DNA of 64,000 nt from Rapana venosa (lineage: Eukaryota > Mollusca > Gastropoda > Neogastropoda > Muricidae). This document shows positions 1 through 11,916 of this stretch, one piece after another. The notes under the pieces were generated by a model, which was given only the letters and a program-made list of their open reading frames with translations, had not been told where the DNA came from and made no database searches. Each line of letters begins with the position of its first letter. Position 1 is the stretch's first letter. Position numbers and translations under genes: made by a program. Location of the stretch: the NCBI GenBank assembly GCA_028751875.1, contig CM054134.1, positions 49,347,738-49,411,737 of the forward strand, given 5' to 3'.

Positions 1-182
1 TGGCATTATGGATGCATGGTTCTAGTCTGCTGTGTAGCGTCTTGTGATGGTGTTCTAATGTTGCATTACAGCAATACACTGCTTTAGGGTGGGAAGACTA
101 AAATCCTTTGTTTTTCGACATCACATTACATGAGGTATGCATACCTGCCAGTAAAGCTAAGCAACCCTGGTGCTTCTAACAC

Positions 183-268
183 ATGCTATTAGGTGAATGC
201 AACTGCCTAATAGTAACCTCTCTGTCTCTCTCTCTCCTCTCTCTCTCGCTCTATCCCTCTCTCATATC

Positions 269-312
<44 letters not shown>
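183..312. repeat. CT dinucleotide microsatellite
   Basis: Imperfect then perfect (CT)n. Open frames across it are Ser/Leu runs and not genes. I recognise nothing in 1-180. Confidence 0.9.
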
Positions 313-315
<3 letters not shown>

Positions 316-324
316 TTCCCTTTG

Positions 325-800
325 TCCTGGTGTCTCACGTATCACTTGGCCCAGGCCATATGCATCGTCTGTCATTGAAGTCAGTTAAGTGCCAAAGCCA
401 CCGTGAACATGTTGGTACGTTGTAAAATGGTATGTTGAGGTTACCTTCAGCCACAACATAACAACTCACACTCCTTTAAAGGAAGAAAACTCCTCTGAAG
501 TCAAGAGAATGGCTGCTTGTACAGCCAGATAAATAGTCATACACACAAACTTCTCATCCAGCGTGCAGTGTCTGTTTCTCAGTGATTCCCAGGTGGGATG
601 AGTTGTCAGGCTTAATGCCAAGAGGAAACAAAAATAATGATCCACACAACACAACATAACAAACTCAACTTCCTTTCTACAAAGAAACTTTTGAAGTCAG
701 GAAATGGCTCTTGTATAGCAGTCATGATCCATTAACCAACAGCTCTCAGGGCAGTGCACTCTCTCATGTTCAGGTGTGGTGGTCTTTTATGCAGGTACAC
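325..800 (+). repeat. Interspersed repeat family C, copy 1 (with a partial tandem second copy)
   Basis: Starts near a GGCCCAGGCC motif, runs through a segment on TTGCCTTCAGCC-like and CTCCTTTAAAGG-like cores, and ends in GATTCCCAGGTGGGATGAG. The same order recurs at 4600-4960, 9660-10260 and, inverted, at 49795-50135. From about 650 the middle section repeats in degraded form, as in the 9660-10260 copy, so the element tends to occur as partial tandem dimers. No coding capacity is seen. Class unknown. Unique-looking sequence follows at 800-1190. Confidence 0.7.
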
Positions 801-1194
801 AGATCCCAAAATATCCTATGCATCCGTTAGATACTGCTCATGTATTCACATACAAGTCAAGGTGTTTTGACTGGCTTACTGGCACCATTATCCTATAGCA
901 CTGTACCCAATTAAAACGTGATAAGGCGTCTTCGATAACCCGGCACTCCCACCATTTCTGGCAAGTGGTTTTGATGAGGTGTTCACAGATGCCCAATTAA
1001 ATGTATGATCTCTTCAACGGGTTGGCAGCTTCATGAAGTCAGGTGGAGGTCTCGCAGCCACTAGGTACCACTGTTTCCATCTAGCAGTGATACAGTTGTT
1101 CCCTACAATGGTCACTCGCTCCATTCTGCAAGGTCAGTGTGGAGTGCCCCTAGCAATTAATAATCTGTTGCACTCTGAGAGCATGAGTATGAGC

Positions 1195-1795
1195 TAATGT
1201 GTTGCCCTCTAGCAATGATCACTGTTGCCATCTAGCAATGATCACTGTTGCCCTCTAGCAATTATCACTGTTGCCCTCTAGCAATGATAAGTGTTGCCCT
1301 CTAGCAATGATCACTGTTGCCCTCTAGCAATGATCACTGTTGCCCTCTAGCAATGATCACTGTTGCCATCTAGCAATGATCACTGTTGTCATCTAGCAAT
1401 GATCACTGTTGCCATCTAGCAATGATCAATGTTGCCATCTAGCAATGATCACTGTTGCCATCTAGCAATGATCACTGTTGCCATCTAGCAATGATTACTG
1501 TTACCATCAAGCAATGATAAGTGTTGCCATCTAACAATGAACACTGTTGCCATCTAGCAATGAACACTGTTGCCATCTAGCAATGAACACTGTTGCCATC
1601 AAGCAATGATAAGTGTTGCCATCTAGCAATGATGCTGTTGCCATCTAGCAATGATCACTGTTGCCATCTAGCAATGATCACTGTTGCCATCTAGCAATGA
1701 TCACTGTTGCCATCTAGCAATGATAAGCGTTGCCATAAAGCAATGATGACTGTTACCATCTAGAAATGGTCAGTGTTCCCATCTAACCACGATCA
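1195..1795. repeat. 23-bp minisatellite
   Basis: About 25 tandem copies of a 23-bp unit built on GTTGCCATCTAGCAATGATC plus ACT. Two main variants (CCATC versus CCCTC) cluster: the CCCTC type lies mainly at the left (about 1200-1350) and the CCATC type on the right. Isolated related half-units occur from about 1075. I see nothing further in 1800-2240. Confidence 0.9.
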
Positions 1796-2370
1796 CCATT
1801 GCCTTGCAGTTAGGGACAGGTTGGAGAGTAAGTCTCAAAAACTCAGAAGCTAGAGTCCCTGTGACAGTTGGTTATTGTACTCAACCTTATTCTGGCAACT
1901 CACGTGACGTTGCTGATACCAAACTGTAATGTCTCTGCTGCTCCTTTGGATCCATCACCAATGTAGAGGGAGAGGGAGGGGGACGTGCCTCTTGGGCAAC
2001 AGCCTGACCTCCATATGACACTGGCCCGGCCCTGATGCTCTGGTCACTTGGTGGCCTTAGTTTTGGTTTCCAATACTCTTCTATGTCTGTGGTGAGTTGT
2101 TGGTGTCGTAGCTTTTGGGTCAGAGATTTATGGGAGAAGGTCGATAGAGGATGGGACGTATGATGGTCATCATCCCTGGTGGGTGTCCTACTCAGTTTGG
2201 CTCTGCAACTGAGCTATCATTGTCGTCACTGTTGAACTCCCTCTTTCACTTCGCCAAAAGCCTTCACTTGATACCTTCAAATCCAGCCTCAAAACGCACT
2301 TATTTCCTACCTGACACTTTCCCCTCATATCTGTTCCTAGTTTTTCAACAGCATCCTTCACCTTCATCAC

Positions 2371-2375
<5 letters not shown>

Positions 2376-2440
<65 letters not shown>
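2376..2440. repeat. GT microsatellite
   Basis: Perfect (GT)n of about 65 bp within the 3' region of the LINE copy. Confidence 0.95.
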
Positions 2441-2441
<1 letters not shown>

Positions 2442-2556
2442 ACATAAACTTGAAATATCTTATGTTATTTTAGGAAAGTTGCATGCGTGTAAATGATTGA
2501 GTGCAAGCGCTTCGATTTGTTTCTTTTACAAGATTCAGCGCTATATAAATTCCATA

Positions 2557-2669
<113 letters not shown>

Positions 2670-2675
2670 TCAGTG

Positions 2676-3175
2676 GGGGGCTTAGTAGGTGGTGTCTTGT
2701 GTATGTTGGCTCAGAACAGGCTCCTCTGAATACCTCAGGAATGACCCATCAGGAGTGAAGGGTCTTCGGGTCCGTGGTCCCATGAAGTGCTGATGTTACT
2801 AAGACCCCTGTGGAGCTGTTGCCTTGAAGATTCCACATGGCCAGCCGGGGTGTGGCTGGGCTGGAGAGATCGGAATGAACTGTACGAGAAACAGTAGGAT
2901 AAAAATGTCACAGACGAGAAGGCTGCAAAAAAACAACAACAAATAAATAAGCTTCAACAACAAAACAATACAGAACACCCACCACCCTGGCTCAATAGTT
3001 TTTCCACAACAAATGGATGGAGACAAGGCAGACAGAGAAAATGATGGGTAGACAACATCAGGGAGTGGCTGACCTGGAGTGAAACGACATACTACAGAAA
3101 GCTGAGAATCGCGAGAAGTGGAGGAAGCTGGTTGCAAAATCTTCAGTGGTGCCCCAATGATTTACAAGCCTACAT
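2676..3175 (+). repeat. Possible interspersed repeat family F, copy 1
   Basis: A segment starting CAGTGGGGGGCTTAGTAGGTG resembles, in order but with much divergence, the block at 60283-60690: a shared 'gcttag..ggtggtgtc', 'ggtcagaacag', 'cctgtggagctg' and 'gggc(t)gagagat' series. No coding potential is recognised. The relation was judged by eye only. Confidence 0.35.
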
Positions 3176-3221
3176 GATAGGTGAGGTGAGGTGAGCAATG
3201 TGTTAGGCGTGCATTCACATA

Positions 3222-3513
3222 CATGACCCTTTTATTCCTATTCTTTTATATCGAGGATAATGGAATAAGAACTCATGTGCTTTTTTACATCCAGTCCCCA
3301 TGTGTATACAGTTTTGTAAATTCTGTCATCTGTTCCCACCGGCACACAATGGCCTACTCTTACGAAAAGCGGAACAGGATTTAACGTGTGCGCCAGATGT
3401 TCTGCGTGCGTTTGCACACGGTGCCTCGGTTTATAGTCTCATCCGAAGGACTTTTGGGGAGAGTGGAGTCTGCACTGAAGTTAACTCTAGAGGAAAATAT
3501 CCCCTTGAACCCT
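3222..3513 (-). mobile_element. tRNA-derived SINE family A, copy 1 (head truncated)
   Basis: Read on the minus strand, the body matches the full-length copy at 42333-42676. It includes a segment beginning GAGACTATAAACCGAGG and the 3' tail on CCATTATCCTCGATATAAAAG. It stops before the tRNA-like head (broken at about 3513). Confidence 0.85.
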
Positions 3514-3703
3514 AACTGGTTTAGTAAACTTTAAACTAAAAAAGAAACAAGACTGAAGAAGAACCTGAAAGCTGTGCAGGTTTAGAGCAAGCATCAGTGC
3601 AGCAGCTCTTTGGAGCAGCATTGGTTGTGATTCATTGATGCTAAGTGACATCTTCTGCAGAAAAATGCTTTAAACACACAAAACGGTTTTTTTACCTGTT
3701 TCT

Positions 3704-3714
3704 AAAATACCATC
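3704..3714. repeat. Target-site duplication, left
   Basis: AAAATACCATC occurs here and again at 4471-4481, exactly flanking the RTE-like fragment. Confidence 0.85.
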
Positions 3715-4470
3715 AGACCAGACTTGAGAACAGAGCTGGAGCATATGGGATGGAGGTGAGCTCGGAGAAAAGTAAAGTACTTGTGAACAGCACGAGCAAT
3801 GCCACCGCTAAAATTTACATGAACGGCCAACAACTGGAGGAGGTAGATGCTTTTAAATACCTCGGCGCTACACTCACAAAGGACGGGCGATCGACGACAG
3901 AAATCAAAGTCAGAATAGCCATGGCAACATCTTCCATGACAAAACTCACCACCATATGGAAAAGTAAAGAGATCAGTTTCCCAATCAAACTAAAGCTCTA
4001 CAAAGCCCTAATTCAGTCAATCCTGCTGTACGGAAGTGAAACCTGGACATTGACTGCTGAAACAGCAAAGCGAATCCAGTCATTCGAAACAAAATGCCAT
4101 AGAAAACTACTGGGCATATCTTGGAGAGAACGAAAGACCAATGAATTTGTCAAGAGTCAAATAACACAGCTGGCAGGTCCACAGGAACCCTTCTCACCAT
4201 CGTCAAGAAGAAAAAGCTGACATGGTTCGGCCACGTCACCCGCCACAACACTCTGCCCAAAACAGTACTGCAGGGAACACTCGAAGGTGGCAGAAGGAGG
4301 GGAAGACAGAACAAGTCATGGATGGACAACATCAGAGAATGGACCAGGATGAATGACTCGGCACTACTGCGCAGAGCCGAGGACCGAGATGGATGGAGGA
4401 GGCTTACCACGGCATCGTCTTTCATGTCTCCCCCACGACCGCCAAGGTCACGGGTCTGATGATGATGATG
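3715..4470 (+). mobile_element. RTE-like non-LTR retrotransposon, 5'-truncated, frameshifted
   Basis: Encodes the C-terminal (thumb and connection) part of a LINE reverse transcriptase. Motifs in order are RAGAYGMEVSSEKSK, FKYLGATLTKDG, LYGSETWTL, LLGISWRERKTN and, after a frameshift near 4185, LTWFGHVTRHN and GRRRGRQNKSWMDNIREW, ending at a TGA about position 4460. The 3' end is a short (TGA)n run. An 11-bp direct repeat flanks it. The endonuclease and catalytic RT parts are missing, so this is a dead copy. I see nothing in 3514-3703. Confidence 0.9.
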
Positions 4471-4481
4471 AAAATACCATC
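4471..4481. repeat. Target-site duplication, right
   Basis: Second copy of AAAATACCATC, directly after the (TGA)n end of the LINE fragment. Confidence 0.85.
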
Positions 4482-4599
4482 TGGTGCTAATACAGCAAGG
4501 CAATGTGAATGATCCACCCCAACTGTCAAAGTGAATCTCGTTTTCTTTTTAATTATATTATAGTCTGTCCAGAGTTGGTATGATGCCAGGGCAGTGAAT

Positions 4600-4960
4600 T
4601 GGGGAAGGATACTGCATTCAACCAAGCCATGGCCCAGACCAAAAGGTTTGTCGGTTATTAATGTAAGTGACAAAGCCTACATTAACATGTTATGCTTTGA
4701 AATGCTCTGCTGAATTTGTCTTTAGCCGTGACAGGCTTTTAGCATAACAACAAGCTCTCCTTGAGGGAACAATATCTGAAGCTGGAGTATGGCAGCCTAC
4801 GTGGCAAGGTACTTGAAAAGTCATGCAGGCAAACTTCTCATCCAGTATGCACTTTCAGTCTCAGACTTTCAGACTCACTGCTCTTGATTCCCCGTGGAAT
4901 GAGCGAGTCTTAGTACAAGAACTGAGTGACCCCCCAGGGGTGTCAAGTCTGAAAACACAA
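4600..4960 (+). repeat. Interspersed repeat family C, copy 2
   Basis: Same order of blocks as copy 1, diverged, ending about 250 bp upstream of the actin start codon. Confidence 0.6.
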
Positions 4961-5125
4961 CAGGAGAGTAACAGAACTATAGTGATATAATATGAAGTTG
5001 ATTGTGCTGGTGTACTCGCGTGCCTGTGGTTTAACACCAGGTTTTTGTGCATTGACCCACATTGCCGTCATGGGGTTACAAGTTTGGAAGGAAAAGCATA
5101 CCAACAACAAAGAAGAAAGTAGGCC

Positions 5126-5132
5126 TATATAA
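5126..5132 (+). promoter_or_regulatory. Candidate TATA box of the actin gene
   Basis: TATATAA lies 84 bp before the actin ATG, which places transcription start near 5155-5162 and gives a 5' UTR of about 50 nt. I found no clear CArG box (SRF site) in the 200 bp upstream, although such sites are common at actin genes. Confidence 0.55.
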
Positions 5133-5209
5133 GATCCTCTTCGCTGTGTATTTACCGACTTGTTTCTTTGATCACTGATTTAATACTGCCATAGAGACAA
5201 CGTGCCATC

Positions 5210-5329
5210 ATGAGTGAAGTTACTGCTGTAGTAATTGACAACGGATCCCGTATGATCAAGGCTGGGTTTGCTGGGGACCACGCTCCCCGAGCTGTGTTTC
5301 CCTCGGTTGTGGGCCGTCCCAGATGTCAG
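5210..5329 (+). CDS. Actin-family gene, coding exon 1
   Basis: 40 codons from ATG in the context GCCATCATGA, ending ...GRPRCQ. The donor is CAG|GTAGGC. CGT at 5249-5251 gives Arg where actins have Gly15. Exon 1 ends exactly at the D-loop (canonical Q41/G42). Confidence 0.93.
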
Positions 5330-5654
5330 GTAGGCCTACTAGCCTAGTAATGCCTAAACGCGAAGATTTAGAGCCTTGTTTTTTTCCCTGCTTGATAGAA
5401 TTTCGTCTTCACAGTTCAGGAGGAGTTTAGTAGGTCAGACACAGGCATGTGCAAATGCTACAGTTACCTGCCTTTTTATGAGATAATAACTATATATTTC
5501 TTTTGTATAAATATAATCGTGGTGGACTTCGGCCATCCCACAGCATGTGCCTACATATCTTCTACCTGTATGTCATTTAGCTTGTCTCTGACTCTGCATT
5601 TTTATTTATCGAACTGTTATACATGGCTATTCACAATCTGTTCTTGAACTATCT

Positions 5655-5711
<57 letters not shown>

Positions 5712-6800
5712 ATTGATTCTTTTTATTCTTTTATATCGAGGATAATGGAATAAGCACTTTGTGCTTTTTTAAATCTAGTCCCCGTGTGTATGCGGATTTG
5801 TGAATTCTGTCATCTGTTCCCACCGGCACATAATGGCCTACTCTTACGAAAAGCGGAACAGGATTTAACGTGTGCGCAAGATGTTCTGCGTTCGCACACA
5901 GGGGCCTCGGTTTATAGTCTCATCCCAAGGACTTTTGGGGAGAGGGGAGTCTGCACTGATGTTAACTCCAGAGGAAAATATCCCCCTTGAACGGGAATCG
6001 AACCCGGGTCGTCAGATTGCGAGCGCAATGTGTGTGTGTGTGCGCGCGCGCGCGCTACTTTTCGTTGCCAACTCTGTAGCTGCCATAGAAACTAAACAAT
6101 GGTTTTGTGTGACTGTACAGTTTTGTAAAGAGAGGCAAGCAGTTGGAGACCTTTTCGGCTGTTGTATGTTCGAACTACAGATTTCCAGGAGAGAAAATCC
6201 CACATTTCAGTCAGTTATTGCGCAGCTCTGAGGAAAGTAAGTTGTAGTCAGAGCTGAGGCAGCCAAAGCTTTGAAGTTACTACATACTTCGAGCGCCCGC
6301 GACAGTACGAGCGTATTAATTTTAACATGCGAGACTGAGTATAAGAAATGTTTTAAGTTACCGTGACCAACAAGCTGCTCTAACAGTGCAAAATTGGTGT
6401 GCACGTTTCCCAACAGAATTGTCACCCGGCGGGGACTACTAGTTCAGTGGCCATGTGCATGTCTCCTGTTCACCTAACACTACCATTGACCTGTGCGTCA
6501 CTGTCACATGAAATTCAAGTAGGCTACATGCCGTCATACCCTTGCTTAAGATTAAGACAGGAGCTATTTAAGGTTCAAGAATTTATTTCAAGAAAAAACA
6601 ACAACCAAGGCGCACATGAAATGTAACAAAACCACAACTTGCCGATGTGGGTATGTTGAAAAAACAACAAAAATCCTCATAACACAAATTCGTTCCAAAA
6701 TGAAGAGCACAAATTATAGTCATGAAAAATGAAAGAACATTTACAATACAGGAAAGTTACGATAAATCAACATGGTGTTTGGATACATCAGTCAATTGTA

Positions 6801-6864
<64 letters not shown>

Positions 6865-6949
6865 GCATACAACCAAAGGCATCTACATGCACACACGCGC
6901 GCGCGCGCGCGAACATTCAAACGCGCGGAAGGACGCGCGCGCCTGCGCG

Positions 6950-6995
<46 letters not shown>

Positions 6996-7156
6996 CACTC
7001 ACTCATATTTCAAATAATACACTAGGCAAATAACATTTAAATGAAAATACAAAAGTTCTCACAGCTTTATCATACAATGTGAGTTGGAACACCCTGCAAC
7101 AAAAGCACAACCAGTTCCCAGATAAACGCGTGCGCACACGCACACTAACGCGCTAT

Positions 7157-7201
<45 letters not shown>

Positions 7202-8493
7202 ACGCACGCAGGCAGGTGCGCTCACACACAATGACACAGCCATCCAACAAAGGAAAATAAATTATGTATAGCATGCAGGCCTAACAAAATGCACAAAGAT
7301 GTATCAAAACAATAGTTCATTATTTCTGGGTTTCGAACTGTCGATTTTTTACGTTTGTGAGAGCCATCAAAACTGTTTTTAACTTTATTTGTTGGGTTTG
7401 GGGGTTTTTGTGTTTTTGGGTTGTGGGGGGATTGTTGTGGTGGTGGTGTTCCCGGTTTATTTTGCTTGCGTCTGCTTGAATGGGGTTGGTTATTCTTCTT
7501 ATTAAAAACTTTAAGGTAAGAATTTTTTAAAAACAAACAGCCCCAATGGATGGGTTTAACCCATTTTTTCCCCGGAATTTGGAAAAAAACAAAAACAACA
7601 ATTTAATGGGCCAAATGTCTGGGTTGAAAGGACCTTTAAATCAGGAAAGTTGGGAATGGGTTTGGATTTTTCTCCCGAAGGAATTTCCCCCTTCCCTCTC
7701 CTCTCCATTCTCCTTTTCTGACCACAAATCACTGTCACACACCCCCCCACACAAACCCAAACCCCCCCGTACACACACACACACCCCCACCAACCTCCAC
7801 CTCCTCCTTTTCTCTCAAACACAACAAACCCAAACATTAAAAAAACAAAACTCACAAGCCTTTGGGTGGAACATTGCAAAAGAAACATTCCCAATTACCC
7901 CCCTGCGCCCAGCCCCAAAGGTTTTTCCACCACACAACCCAACCCCCAACCCCCCCCCCCCCAAGGGTGGCTCACTTTTCCACTTTCCCCCAAAAAAAAT
8001 TATATTATAAAAAAATCCCCCCCAAGCACCAAAAATTTTTCAAACATAAACCCCTTTTTTTTAAAAAAGGGAGGGATTTTTGGGGGAACGAAAAAAATTT
8101 CAAAATTTAAATTTTGGGGGTTTTAAAAAGGGAAACCGGTTTTCCCTTACCCAAAAAAAAATTTTGGAAAAATTCCCCCAAAAACCCCAAAAAACCCCCC
8201 AAAAAAAAAAAAAAAAATTTTTCTTCCCAAAAAAAACACCCCCCCCAAAAAAAAAGGGGGCCCCCCCTTTTTTTTCCCCAAAAAAATTTTTTTTTTCCCC
8301 CAAAAAAAAAAACCCCCAAAACCCCCAACCCCCCAACCCCCAAAAACCCCCCCTTTTTAAAATTTTTTTCCCAAACCCCCCGTTTTTTAAATTTTCCCCA
8401 AAAAAAAAAAAAAAACCCCAAATTTTTTTCCCCCAAAAAAACAACCCTTTTTTTTTTTCTTTTAAAAAAAAAAAACCAAAACAAAACCCCCCC

Positions 8494-8526
<33 letters not shown>

Positions 8527-8693
8527 CTGTTTCACACACACACACCTCTGTTTCTCACACACACAACACACACACCACAACACCACACACACACACACAA
8601 CACACACACACACACACACACACACCACACTCTGTTTCACACACACACACACACACACACCCCTCTGTTTCTCACTAACACACACACACACAC

Positions 8694-8737
<44 letters not shown>

Positions 8738-8743
8738 CTGTTT

Positions 8744-8776
<33 letters not shown>

Positions 8777-8856
8777 CACACACACACACACACCACACCA
8801 CCTCTGTTTCTCACACACACACACACACACCACCTCTCGTTTCTCATTCACACACA

Positions 8857-8900
<44 letters not shown>

Positions 8901-9005
8901 CACACACACCCTCTGTTTCTCTCATCCACACATCCTCTCTCTCTCTCACTCTACACACACACACACACACACCACACAACACACACACGACACACACACA
9001 CACAC

Positions 9006-9043
<38 letters not shown>

Positions 9044-9072
9044 CTTTTTCTCTCTCTCTCTCACACACACAC

Positions 9073-9115
<43 letters not shown>

Positions 9116-9166
9116 ACACCACACACACACCCTCTGTTTCTCACAACACAAACACACAACACACAA

Positions 9167-9197
<31 letters not shown>

Positions 9198-9337
9198 CAC
9201 AAACACACAAAACACAACACACACACACAACACAACACAACACACACAACACAACACACACAACACACACACACACAAACAAAACTCACACCACACACAA
9301 CAAACACACACACACACACACACACAACACACACACA

Positions 9338-9368
<31 letters not shown>

Positions 9369-10529
9369 CACCCCTCTGTTTCTCACTGAATAAGATCGTG
9401 CAAACCTGTCCCCGGTGGAGATGCTGGAGGCTCTTTCAGTATAAACAACATCCCCACCTTCTGAAGATTCTTTTCTAGAAATTTCCGCTTTTCTATCACT
9501 CTCGTTGTTTCTGTCTTTTTTCCCCTCACCTTTCTGTCCTCTCTGTTTCGTGCTTGTTTTCTGTCTTCCTGGATCAGTCTCCTGCCTTTTCTCAAGCATG
9601 TCTGCAACTTAATTCCTTCTCTTTTTATCTGAAGTAAGATGACAGTTTGCCTGTATCGTTTCCTTCCTGGCCCAGGCCAAAAGCTGTGTCAGTTATCGAT
9701 GTCAGCTAATTGCCAAGGTCTACACGAAAATGTTGTTATGTTGTAAAATGTTGTGTTGAGATTGCCTTCAGCCATGACAAGCTCTTAACGTAACAGCACA
9801 CACTCTCCTTTTAAATGAGAGGAAAAAAAACCCTCGGAGGTCGGAGTATGGCTGCCTATGTGGTGAGGTACTTGAAAATAGTCATACACGCAAACTTCCA
9901 TCCTGTGTGCTTCCTATCTCACAGTGATTCCCAGGTGGGATGAGTGAGTCAGAGTGCACGTTCTGGGTGAACCCCAGAGTGTAAAGCTAGGGAACGCACA
10001 ACAACAACAACAACAAGCTCTTAACGTAACAGCACACACTCTCCTTTTAAAGGAGAGGGGAAAAAACCTCGGAGGTCGGAGTATGGCTGCGTATGTGGTG
10101 AGGTACTTAAAAAAAAACAGTCATACACGCGGACTTCTCATTCAGTGTGCACTTTCAATCTCACAGTGTGGGATGAGCAAGTCAAAGTGCACATTCTGGG
10201 TGACCCTCAGAGTGTTAAGCTGGGGAACGCACAACAACAACAACAACAACATGTCGCTCTGGCCACAAGTGGTGGGTTGGTGGATACTGGGATGGGCACT
10301 GGGTGTCTGTTCTGTGGCCTGTACTGTTTTTGTTTGGTTTTGGTTTTTTAATGAACTATCTTGAAGTTGTTTGTTTCTTTTTTGTTTGTTTCTAACGTGT
10401 TGTTGTTTTGTTTTGTTTTGGGGTGTTTTTTGGGGGGTGTAAGGAAACGGCTGATATCCTCAGCATGTCCTGGATTCATTTGCTGTTTGGAAGGTGGTGG
10501 TGCAGGTCCTTTGCTATATAAATTCCATA

Positions 10530-10563
<34 letters not shown>

Positions 10564-10601
10564 GTTGTTGTTGTTGTTGTTATTATTATTATTATTAATA
10601 C

Positions 10602-10654
<53 letters not shown>

Positions 10655-11750
10655 TTGCTGGTTGTTGTTTTTCAGACGGATGGTGTTGGATTTGTGAAGG
10701 GATTAAGTAGGTATTGGTTTTGAACGTGAATGTTACCCGAGCCATTGAAACTGGAAGCGTCCGCCATGACCTAGCTTTCGTGATCGGTAGGGCTATAAAC
10801 AACACGAAAAGAATGTGTGTGTGTGTGTTGTTGTTGTTGTTGTTGTTGTTGTTTGCTTTAACGTCCTTCCACTAGTGATATTAGACGATAGGGAAAAAGA
10901 TTATGAGAAAGGGGAAAAAAAGGGGAGTGGAGGGAAGTATGTGCATGAATAAGCATGTGCAAGCTCAAGTGCGAAAATAGAGAGAGGAGGGGAGGGCATG
11001 TGTGTGCGCCAGCGCTATTTTTCGTTGCCAACTCTGTGGCTGCAAGAGAAACTAAACAATGGTTTTGTGTGAAGTTTTGTAAAGAGAGGCAAGCAGTTGG
11101 AGACCTTTTCGGCTGTTGTATGTTCGAACTACAGATTTCCTGGAGAGAAAATCCCACATTTCAGTCAGTAATTGCGCAGCTCTGAGGAAAGTAAGTTGTA
11201 GTCAGAGCTGAGGCAGCCAAAGTTTTGAAGTTACTACATACTTTGAGCGCCCGCGACAGTACGAGCATATTTAACATGCGAGACTGAGTATAAGTAATGT
11301 TTTAAGTTACCGTGACCAACAAGCTGCTCTAACAGTGCAAAACTGGTGTGCACGTTTCCCAAAAGAATTGTCACCCAGCGGGGACTACTAGTTCAGTGGC
11401 CATGTGCATGTCTCCTGTTCACCTAACACTACCATTGACCTGTGCGTCACTGTCACATGAAATTCAAGTAGGTTACAGGCCGTCATACCCTTGCTTAAGA
11501 TTAAGACAGGAGCTATTTAAGATTCAAGATTTTTTTTCAAGAAAAAAAAACAACCAAGGGGCACATGAAATGTAACAAAACCACAACTTGCCGATGTGGG
11601 TATGTTAAAAAAAAAAACCAACCTCATAACACATATTCGTTCCAAGATGAAGAGCACAAATTATGGTCATGAAAAATGAAAGAACATTTACAATACAGGA
11701 AAGTGACGATAAATCAACATGGTGTTTGGATACATCAACAACCAATTGCA

Positions 11751-11789
<39 letters not shown>

Positions 11790-11880
11790 TCTCTCTCTCA
11801 GTCACACACGCGCGCGCGCGCGAACATTCAAACGCGCGGAAGGACGCGCGCGCCTGCGCGCTCACACACACACACACACG

Positions 11881-11916
<36 letters not shown>

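Noticed and set aside
1195..1795. CRISPR-like repeat array
   Set aside because: Units are directly adjacent at 23 bp without unique spacers, in a eukaryotic context.
3645..4220. A 191-codon host gene
   Set aside because: It is a frameshifted piece of a LINE reverse transcriptase, bounded by target-site duplications.
6399..6626. 75-codon ORF shared by 6399-6626 and 11348-11575
   Set aside because: Conserved because the whole block is duplicated LINE 3' UTR; the frame is antisense to the element and flanked by simple repeats.
8080..9478. Open frames of over 400 codons
   Set aside because: They run through homopolymer blocks and a CA array; composition is pure simple-repeat translation (Lys/Pro/Phe then His/Thr) in several frames at once.
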